NCBI GenBank assembly: GCA_020631735.1
Contig: CM036199.1
Location: 22,919,553 to 22,983,552 of the forward strand
Direction of reading: 5' to 3'
Source: Saccharum officinarum
Taxonomy: Eukaryota; Streptophyta; Magnoliopsida; Poales; Poaceae
Length of the DNA stretch: 64,000 bases
This document shows positions 55,329 to 64,000 of this stretch, piece by piece; the first letter of the stretch is position 1, and every line of letters starts with the position of its first letter. The position numbers were made by a program, and so were the translations under genes. A model generated the notes under the pieces. The model worked only from the letters and a program-made list of their open reading frames with translations. It was not told where the DNA came from and searched no databases.

Positions 55329-56821
55329 CTAGGACATCTTGGCGAGCTGCTCGCGCTGCCTCTCGACGTACTCGAAGAGGCTGCCGTCGTACACGCGCCG
55401 CATGGCCTCCCGCGACAGGTACCCCTCGTCGTCCCGCGCCAGCACGTACAGGATCGTCCACTCCAGCTTCGCCGCAACCCTGTGGCAGAGAGAGGAGATC
55501 GCATATATAGTAAGCCAGGGCCAGGCAGCCTGCTGGATCAGGGGAGGAGATCTGCAATCTGCATTGGGGATAGATGGACGTTGTTGGGTCGGTCAGTGGC
55601 AGTGCTCACCAGCCGAAGAGATCGAAGACTTCGCGGAACCCCTCGGTCATGGACCACAGCTCCCTGTAGGTGAGCCTGTCCGGGGACGTGCGGGCGTACT
55701 TGCTGAACATGTTCTCGAAGTTCACTGGCATGAACCTGAAAAGGGGACGGAGGAGTTTAACGTTTGGAACTCCAGATTGCACTGCGAGAAAGAGACATCA
55801 TCAGCAGCAGATTATATCGTGTGCACTACCTGCCCTCGTTGTCGTAGGTCCCAGAGTCACTGCCATGCTTGCTCTTGTGGATGTTGTGGACGTAGATCGG
55901 GAACAGAGGCGACGGCAGCCAGCCCTACACCCACAAATAGAGACACGGAAAAACGTGAAGTGTTCTTGTCCTCAACAGAACATGCATTTCACGGCCCTTA
56001 AACCATCGATTGCATGCCTGAACCAAATTAAAGACGACGGCATGGGTCGGAGCTGTACTCACAGGCAGTGTGGCATAGCTCATGGCCCCGTTCACGACAA
56101 CAGCGATGAAGAACGACATGATCATGTTGAACCCAAGCGCACGGCAACCTGCAATGTTTGCAGTGCATCTCGTCTCAGCGCAGAGGTTGCATGTGAAATT
56201 TGCACTAGCTCATCATAGGAGTAATTCGCATGCATTTATACCGGAGTAAGTCTCCCAAGGGTAGATGATGCCGTTGTCGTCGCGGTCGAAGAAGGCGACG
56301 TGCTGCTGCAACACGCTCATGTGGTGGTGCCTGTGCTCGTCGTCCGTGGTGCCGTCGGGGTGGTAGATGTCCGGCGCCGCCAGAGCTCGCGCCAGATCTG
56401 CTCATCTCATCAGCGGACGCGTCAGTGCCAAATCTTAATTAATTAGGCAAACCGTGCGTACTTCGATACTATTGCAAGCCTCAGCGATGAAGAAAAATTA
56501 GTGCGCGCACTCACATGGCTTAGGGACGTGCTCCTCGAGGTCGCCGCCGACGGGGCGCATGACGGTCACTGGCGCCTGCAGCGCGACGATGGTCTGGGAG
56601 TCCTTCGCCTCCACGGCCGACATGCCGTGATGATGCATGGCCCCGCCGGCCTTGTTCCCCGCGTCGCCCTTCCCTACGTCCCCAGCCTTAGCGCCGCCGG
56701 CGTCTCTCTTCGCCACGTCGGCGCCGACCTTGGCGCCGGCGGCGTCGGCCTTCCCGTCCGTCGTCTTCGCCGCGCCGCGGTCACCGTTGCGCGCCTGCTT
56801 GGCCGTCGTCGCTCCCTGCAT
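55329..56821 (-). CDS. Caleosin / peroxygenase, lipid-droplet type
   Basis: Six exons with matching phases (56821-56515, 56397-56242, 56148-56063, 55924-55830, 55735-55610, 55479-55329) encode 306 residues. Caleosins sit on lipid droplets or the ER membrane and act as calcium-binding haem peroxygenases on oxidised fatty acids (oxylipin and stress pathways). The protein has a canonical EF hand [12 protein letters not shown] with a preceding conserved His (QQHVAFF), a membrane segment ([19 protein letters not shown]), the proline knot [10 protein letters not shown] (PX3PSPX2P) and a second conserved His region ([13 protein letters not shown]). It ends with the conserved [21 protein letters not shown] part. 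The first 70 or so residues are Ala/Gly/Lys/Asp-rich and disordered-looking, which makes it a long-form caleosin. No defect is seen, so this is probably a working gene. Confidence 0.95.
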
Positions 56822-57008
56822 CTCCGCTCCGCTACCACGCGCCGCCGTTCGATCGAGTTTGTTGCTGGCTAGCCTAACAGGACCGGAGTGGAGAGAGCTG
56901 AGACTGAGATCTGCAGTTCGTCGAAGTGAGAAATCAAAGTCTAGCTAAGCTAGTTTCTGGTGTAGTGTAGGGCTGTAGGCGGTGGCCGTGGCCCGCTGCG
57001 GTGGACGC

Positions 57009-57018
57009 ATATATAAAG
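57009..57018 (-). promoter_or_regulatory. Candidate TATA box of the caleosin gene
   Basis: A catatataaa block lies about 190 bp upstream of the start codon, surrounded by GC-rich DNA. The TATATA core is symmetrical, so it can serve the minus-strand gene and would place transcription start near 56980. Confidence 0.5.
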
Positions 57019-57255
57019 CGGCTCGGCGGTCGCGCGGGACGTGGCGCGGCAGCGGACGCGACGTGGGCGCATGCATGGCGGCCGTCCCTGCTAGGCCGTA
57101 ACGTGTCGCGGGACGCAGCAGGTAAATGTTTTCTTTGGCGTCCAGATGCTTGTTTTGGTGCTTAGGCACGACGTCCGAGACACTCAGACTCAATGAGTAC
57201 TTAGGTTAGTTAGCCTCGTCATCGCGCATGGTTGTCTGTCTCCAGTTAGTACTTA

Positions 57256-57543
57256 GGCTGTGTTTAGTTCCTATGAATGCAAAATGCCAACTACTTTGCA
57301 ACGATGAAATACAAAATGCCAAAATTTTTATGGGTGTGTTTAGTTTCATCCAAAATGCTAAATTTTTCATGGGGTGGGTGAGGGCTTTTGACTTTTTGGT
57401 TTTTTTTGCCTCTTGAGGTCAAAATAAAAAATAGAGAATGGATACCTTTTTGCCAAAAAATTTGCATGGTGTTAGTTCCATTCTGCAAAATAATGGACCA
57501 AAACCCAAAATTTTTTAGGTGAAATAGAAAACTAAACACACCC
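57256..57543. mobile_element. Tourist-like MITE, 288 bp
   Basis: Ends GGCTGTGTTTAGTT and AACTAAACACACCC-like (read actaaacacaccc) are inverted repeats, with TSD TTA on both sides (57253-57255, 57544-57546). A further internal copy of the end (ggtgtgtttagtttcatcc, about 57332) suggests that one MITE inserted into, or was duplicated within, another. Non-coding. Confidence 0.78.
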
Positions 57544-57546
57544 TTA

Positions 57547-60500
57547 CTTTGGAACACAAATGTCAAATGTCATCTACTTTTTTTAGAGTAAAGCTAAGGT
57601 CTTCTCTAACTCGAATGTTTATGTTCAATCTAAGGATATCATCTGGTTTTCTTCATCAACCCTGGCAAGGTTAAGATTAGGACTAAGAATTTGGGGTTAC
57701 CTGAATCCGATAGGTTTAGAAAAGAGGGATTTGCTCCAATACTCCTCTTTCTAAAAATTATACAGATCTCAAAGCAGTTCATCTATAATTATTTTTTCTT
57801 AATTACTTTTCTCCTAAGTATTGCATGGGCCTGGCCCGTCGAAGCCTAGCCCTTGTCCAACCCTGATCTAAAACCGAAGTCTACGAGAGGGCGGGGGCGG
57901 TGTCGCCGGTCAGACAGAGGGAAGGCGGTTGGACGGGGCGTGATGGTGATAGCCCAGCGACCTCCACCGGGTTAATTAGCGTGGCGACAACGGTTGGATG
58001 TGGTGGGTGGTGGAGGGAGAGCTCGGACGAAGATAAATAAAATGTTGAGGAGGCACATCTAATGGAATCTAGAGCCACGCATGGTGGGAGTGGGGGTAGT
58101 CATAACTGGGTGTGGAGGCAATGTCTACAAGGGCGAGTGTGAGAGGAGAAAGAAATATTTGATCCAGACCCTTTATTTTATATCTAAGAGCTAAAACAAT
58201 TGAGTGACGGTTGTCGTTAAACTACTTAGTCATTGGCTAGACAGACTCTTTTTTAAGGGATGAGGAATTAAATTAAAACTGCACAATAGATCTTTGAGTT
58301 ATATGTGAAAAAATATATATTAAAACTGCACATGCCGACAAGCCTGTGTTATCCAAGTAGCAAGGAAATGTTTGCGCTGAAACTGTATGTTGCAAGCGTA
58401 TGTTTCAAGTATTTCAAATGTTTCAGAGGTATGTTGCAAGTGTTTTATACGTATGTTGCAAAACTAGATCGTGATGTTGCACATGTTACAATGGTTGTAC
58501 ACGTATGTTGTAAGCTCATGTTCTTAATGTTTCATCTATTTTTTTCCGACGTATGCTGCAAGTGTGTTTATTTGGATGTTGTATATATTTTCACACATAT
58601 GATGCAAGTGTTTTATCTTGATGTTTGCGTATGTTTACAATGATTTCAAGTGTTTTTTAGGTGTTTTTGCAAGTGTTTGAGACACACGTTTCATTTGTTT
58701 TCAGACGTATGTTGCAATTGTTGCATCTGGATGTTTCAAAACTAGATCGAGTGTTGAATCTCCCTCCTCGTCATTCTGTTGTCTCGCCTCGGTGTCCGGC
58801 GTGAGAAGGCGGAGACGGTCCCCACTAGTGCGAGCGGCCTCCACGTGCTTGCGGGCGGGCGCAGTAGGCGAGACGTGGGTGGGCACGCGAGACAAGGTGG
58901 GGGAGCGGGGCAGCGGCGCGGGCGTCTGAACGGAGAGCTAGTGTCCAGACGTCCGAGCACTAACCATACCCATATTTTATTCAAGTCTTTTTCATCATCC
59001 GCATCTTAGTAAAGTTTTGGGCGGATATAATTTTACTTGGAGTGACATCTGGATTAGTGCTCCTATATCTTTGAATCATTTCTTTAATCAAGTTAAGTTC
59101 TTACCCTACTCTACTTAAATGTTCACTCACATTGAGTGTTCTAATTCTAACATGAATTTAGATTAGTAATCGATACTGTAAGCATGCTTCCAACTCTCCA
59201 CAGCAAACTCCACCAGGAGACGAACAGCTGTTGTGATAACAAAATGCGGCGCTCCGTCTATATAAAAAGTGTTGCCAACACCATTTTTAGTGAGCATAAA
59301 CTCCCAACAAAGTGCAGCCACCACTGTCAAGAAAATCGAATATGAACGCCTCCAGAAATCGGTGATTAAACAAAACATTTAACTCCATTTAAGAAAGAGT
59401 TTCATTGGGACCATAACAATCAACTCCAGAGAAACGGAAAGGGCAGAGCTGAAGTGCGCAGGCCCAGTGAATTGTTGAGAACTGGGCTCTGAATTCAGCG
59501 ACACTGGTCCACTGAATACATTGTCCCTAATTTAAAAAAAAAACATTGCTCTTGCTCATGCCGGGCTACGGCTTTGACGAGACTGCAGAGCTGGAATGCG
59601 TGCGTCAGTTCTCAGGTCAGATTCACCCAGGTTCCCTGATATACCCCCTCCTCTTCGTTTTTCTTTTGTTTCCCTCCACCCTTTTTTTTTTTTGACGAGG
59701 TCTCTCTTCTTTGACCTGCAGGCTACAGCTCCGGCGTTTTTTAATCCATCCATGTCCTCCTCTAGTCTTGTTTCTCCGCGTCGTCGCCCGCTAATCCATT
59801 GCTGTCGTACGTCGCGCTCGCTTCATCGATGTCACGATCCCATCCTTGTTTGCTTGCGTTTGTTGTGGGCGAAACCAAGACGGTACCGGAGTAGAAAATA
59901 CAGCTGCTGCTCCGTGGTGTCCCTCCCTATTTGCATTCATTCACTCGTCCCCTGAATCGGTGAATCCAAGGAAAAAGCTGCGGCTTTCTCTACCAATTCT
60001 TTTGCTGGCTGTGCAAAGGTCAGATTCTCTTAACAGATTTTGCCCGTGAAGTTTCAGCTGGGTTTCTCTTGTACAATCTTTTGTCCATGATCATTTTATG
60101 ACTGTCCGTTTCCTTTCCGTTACAGCAGGGTAGTCATAGCCTTCTGATCAGCCTATGCAGTACTAGCAAACTAGCCGATCTTTTTTTCCCATTTTTCCTG
60201 AATATGGTACCGACAGTTATTGGTTATCGTAGTGATATACTATCCTAAATTTTGGTTGATGGATTTATAACAGCCACACAGTAATCGAAAGCTTTCTTCA
60301 CAAAATTTCTATGAAAGAATTATCTCTACAAATGTTTCTTCCCCTGTAACTTGAAGTTCTGAACATGCGAATTGCTTTTGCGTTACAGGTCCTTGTATCT
60401 CATCTCATGATATGAAGTTGCAGTCTTTGCCTGTTATTACTGCTATTACTGTATCTCATCTCATGTGGGTCAACAGGTTTCCGACCCTTTGGGAGCGACC

Positions 60501-61757
60501 CGCTTCGAACCGTTGGCTAAATCAAGGAGCGGAGCATGTTTTTGGAACGGGTCGACCCGCCCCTGTTGCAGGTTTAATCGAGGCTTCAATGCCTGTTTCG
60601 CCTTTTTTCGCGTGTAAATTACAGTAGGATGATGAGTGAAAACAGTGAGGATAAGGAACGGCAATGCTACGTGCAATCAGTTGGTAGTATAGCTCTAGAA
60701 CCCTGTGATAAGAACCTGTGTGTGATGCTCTGTAGAACCATCTTTTCTACTAGTACTGGAATTTCACTCCACATGTAAACTGTTGTCTACAGACCATACC
60801 TTGAATGGCAATGTTGATGTTACTGTGCTCTGATGCTGAATACTCGGACTCGTCGACTGAGATAAAAAAAAGGGTCGTAGTTTCAACTTGTGGAAAGTAG
60901 GATGCCAATATGGAAAAAGGCTACCAAGAGAGGTCACTGAAAGTTGCAATGAAGCCTAACTGGACTGGTTTCACTCCTATGCTACACGCACGCAGCACGC
61001 TACACTTGTCCGCTTCAAGCAGAGTAGCAGACGATGACAGGACAACTGCATAAGGTTATGACCTAGACTTCGGTCTTCACTCTTCTGCTATGAACTTGAC
61101 AGCAATTTGGGACAACCAAAAAAGTGTTACAATTCAAGGATCTTTTTGGGAAATAAATCCAGGGATTCAAAACAGTTTCTGGCTAGTGTCCCATGACCAA
61201 ACTTCGCACAAAACTGTACATATCTTTTCAAGTTGCGTCTCCTGTTAGCTTATTCGAGCAAAGGAAACACAATGTATGTGCCCTATACGCATAAGCTGCA
61301 GTTAACAGGCTGTTAAATTGCATCTCCTGTTCATTTGCCAATGTTTTGTGGTTCAGTGCTTTCGTACTTGGAAGTTTTCTTTTATCTTAATTAATGCAGT
61401 GAAGTGCAGAATGTATCTTCATCACCAAATGGTAAAAAGTAAAAAAAAAACAATTTTGAATGTTGTAGAACAAGATTAAATGCTCTTTTTTCGCGAACAC
61501 GCAAAACTGCGTGAAAGATTAAATGCTCTAGAACAAGATTAAATATAACAAGCCACTCCAGTGCTAAAATCAAGATTAAATGCTCTAGAGCAAAGAAAAT
61601 CAAGTATCAAATGTCAAATTTTCATAACTGGATGACAATGACTAATGCCTCCTTTTTACTTCTTGGGAATATAGAGGAGGATCAGCAGACGTCCTATTAT
61701 AAACTACCACTACGAATTATTGCTACTCGAATCTAGATAACAGAGCCTATGCGAATT
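57547..61757. other. Intergenic region, repeats but no supported gene
   Basis: 57840-58160 is GC-rich unknown sequence. 58300-58960 is a degenerate repeat related in inverted orientation to 36301-36900. 59590-60660 has a poly-T run, GC-rich short frames and AT-rich stretches without recognisable protein. 60700-61700 is AT-rich and probably holds the 3'UTR and flank of the inositol transporter. I could not support any gene. Confidence 0.5.
58300..58960 (-). repeat. Degenerate atgttgcaag/agtgtttc repeat (inverted relative of 36.3-36.9 kb)
   Basis: The words tatgttgcaagtgttt, gttttgaaacatccagatg (as complement) and gcaaaaacacct (as complement) occur in the same order as at 36450-36720 on the other strand. 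They are followed by a GC-rich end with gtccagacgtccgagc. Probably the same DNA transposon family. Confidence 0.5.
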
Positions 61758-63931
61758 TCATGGCGTGGTGAGGCCAATCTCACTGTTTTTCGCCGGCTCG
61801 ATGCTGCTGCCACCATGGTACCTCTTCCAGGGCTTGTAGTCCTTCCTTTCCAGCATCCGCTCCACTTCCTCGAACTGCAGGCCCTTAGTCTCCGGCACGG
61901 TGAGGAAGACGATGATGAGAGCCAGGAAGGAGACACAGCAGAAGAGGAAGAAGGTGGCCGATGTCCCGAGTGCCTTGGTCAGGGACAGGAACGTCTGCGT
62001 CACGATGAGATTGGAGACCCAGTTGGCAACGGCCGCGATGCCGCCGCAGATGCCCCTGAACCGCAGCGGGTAGATCTCCGAGTTGACGATCCACGGCACC
62101 GTGCCCATGCCGGGCGAGTAGGAGACGATGTACGCGCCCAGTCCGATCAGCGCCAGCCATCCGAAGTTGTTCGGGCACCCCTCCGTGTAGAACTCCCGGT
62201 GGTCTGCGCGGCACGCATGCCGAGACGCGTCGTTCAGCACCAAGCACGCCCCCGGAAGAAGCTGCAACTCCGAAGAGATCGTAAGCGATTCCGTTAAGAT
62301 GAGCGTGCAGCAGCAGCCTTGCAGATAAGAACAAGAAATGGTGCACTTGCCTTGTCTCCCTGGTGGGCACAGAAGCCGCACGTGGACGCGGCCTTGAGGC
62401 AGTTCATGCAGCTCCAGCGGACGTTCGGGTTGAACTCGGGACACGTCTGGGTCTGGTTCGCCAGCAGTCGGGTCTCCACGTCGCTGACGGATGGGGCGTG
62501 GTGCGCGGCGCCCAGGAACGTGCCGCCGAGCACGGCGAGCCACACGACGATGCCGACCAGGCTGATCAGCATCAGGCGCCTCCGGCCTGCCCTGTCCACG
62601 AAGAACATGCTGACGATCGAGCCGATGGCGTTCAGGCCCGAGGTGATGAGGGACAGTGCCATGGCTGTGTTGTTGGACGCATAGCCGGCCAGCTGCACGA
62701 TCGTCGGGCTGTAGTACATGACGGTATTGATGCCCACGAACTGCTGCGCGACCTGGACGATGACGCCGGCCAATAGCCCGCGGCGAACGACCTTGCTGCC
62801 CAGCGCCTTCCTCAGCTTGCCAATGAGGCCATGCTCGCCGATGGAGCCCTCAAGGAGTACCTCTTCTTCCACAGACCGGCGCATTGCGTCAATCTCTTGC
62901 TCGACCTCATTCGCAGGGTAAATCTTCTGCAAGATCGCTGCAGCTTCCTCTTTCCTGCCCTGTTTGTTTCACCAAGAAAGAGCAAATTGTCAGTTTCCTT
63001 CCCTTTCGCAGCATAATCCTTTCCTCGTGTTGGCATGAGATAAAGATTCACTACATTATGTAACTATCTGTAACGTACAGACAAAAGTGTGGTGTTTGAA
63101 TCCTAAGTAATTCTTGCATACGAACTACTTTTTGTACAAAAATACTACTATCAACCTTCCTGTAGAGCCATCTTGGTGATTCTGGAAGCATCAGCATCAG
63201 TACGAACTGGACCAGGGCAGGAACCCCTGCAATGCCAAGCATCCACCGCCAGGTCCCCGGCACCTGACACAGGTATTGGAGGTAACATCAATTGTTTCTT
63301 GCAAAACAATGTTTTCCCACTTTTTTTTAAAAAAATGTTTCCCAAACTTGTAGAAGATGACAAGAGTTGGTCTAGTTGAGCGAGTACCTTAGTGAAGGCT
63401 AGATTAATGAGGTATGCCAAGAACTGGCCACCAGTGATGAGAAGCCCATTGGTGCTCACTAGAGCACCTCTGATCCTAGCAGGGGAGGCTTCAGAGATGT
63501 ACAGAGGAGCTGTCATGGAAGCCATCCCAACACCAAGACCAACAAATACCCTCCCAACAATGATAATATTAGGTGTTGGGGAAAAGGCCATGATTACAGC
63601 GCCTGCAAAGAACAAGGCATCGGCAATTATGATGGAAGGCCTCCTTCCAAACCTGTCATTCATCCAGCCACCAAATGCAGCTCCAACTATAGCTCCAGCA
63701 ACAGCCATACTGACTATTGTCTCCTGTTATTTGGAATAAACCGTGAGTCCATGACATCACATATCAGCGTAGCTAGAATGTTATTGTCTGAAGAAAAGGT
63801 CAGATGAACTGAAGTTAAACTTGAACCACAGTGCATGAAAAGGGAAACATTGACACATACCCTTAACACAGTGCTCTTTTCCACTGCAGCAAAATCATCT
63901 CTAATGTAGAGAAGGGCTCCAGATATGACAC
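61758..63931 (-). CDS. INT: Inositol transporter, INT2/INT4-type (partial, 5' end outside)
   Basis: A member of the sugar-porter branch of the major facilitator superfamily, carrying myo-inositol with protons. Five exons in phase (63931-63861, 63723-63388, 63263-63156, 62959-62351, 62261-61758) give about 542 codons; the first exon (about 40 residues) lies beyond the right edge. Landmarks are [14 protein letters not shown] (TM1), [12 protein letters not shown] and [13 protein letters not shown] (loop 2-3 and TM4), [25 protein letters not shown] (TM7), a long extracytoplasmic Cys-rich loop ([25 protein letters not shown], and further Cys after the intron), [15 protein letters not shown] (TM10), and [12 protein letters not shown] at the C-terminus. 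The Cys-rich loop marks plasma-membrane INT2/INT4 types rather than vacuolar INT1. The intron 62350-62262 uses a GC donor (AAG/GCAAGT). No defects are seen. Confidence 0.94.
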
Positions 63932-64000
63932 CTGGTAAATAAAATGTCAACAGGGTAATAAATCAAACACCTAAACTCCACTCCTGGAGTAGTATGTAAA

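Noticed and set aside
59596..60049. Possible small gene with frames of 119 and 67 codons
   Set aside because: Two competing frames, Ser/Arg/Cys-rich products and no recognised motif; a poly-T run lies inside the first one.

Overview
This window is nuclear DNA of a grass (Poaceae), most probably a panicoid such as sorghum, sugarcane or Miscanthus. The signs are spliced genes with plant-style introns, very GC-rich first exons, Tourist, Stowaway and hAT MITEs, long-LTR Tekay-type chromoviruses and Copia elements. The species assignment is inference. There is one 100-base assembly gap (22681-22780).

Layout. (1) 835-22143, minus strand: 15 consecutive exons of a Dicer-like endoribonuclease (DCL3-type), from helicase motif I through the helicase C half and the Dicer dimerisation domain into the platform/PAZ region. 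The gene runs off the left edge, and its N-terminal exons are not seen. Two of its introns carry complete Copia retrotransposons. Copia-1 (3028-10377, minus, identical 98-bp LTRs, TSD AAGAC) is itself split by a 2.48-kb solo LTR (6415-8895, TSD CATGG). Copia-2 (13915-19635, plus, TSD TGGAC) is older and decayed. (2) 22781-31114: a chromodomain Gypsy (Tekay/Del-like) cut at its 5' side by the gap, followed directly by an inverted LTR of a related element (31108-34063). (3) 37255-41494, minus: a four-exon SAM-dependent methyltransferase with an N-terminal organelle-type presequence. (4) 45169-47290, plus: a UGT73-like UDP-glycosyltransferase pseudogene broken by a 611-bp hAT element and by a stop codon inside the PSPG box. 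(5) 48633-54304: a candidate non-autonomous Helitron carrying fragments of a Tubby-like (TULP) gene. (6) 54851-54924, minus: tRNA-Ile(AAU). (7) 55329-56821, minus: a six-exon caleosin/peroxygenase. (8) 61758-63931 and beyond, minus: the 3' five exons of an INT2/INT4-type inositol transporter.

The host genes do not form a pathway; this is an ordinary gene-sparse stretch of grass euchromatin. The interest lies in how transposons have split, moved and killed genes. The Dicer-like gene, whose protein class makes siRNAs that silence transposons, is itself full of transposons and has a one-base deletion in its DExH exon. Most insertions can be dated relative to each other because target-site duplications, LTR pairs and empty-site reading frames can be read directly.
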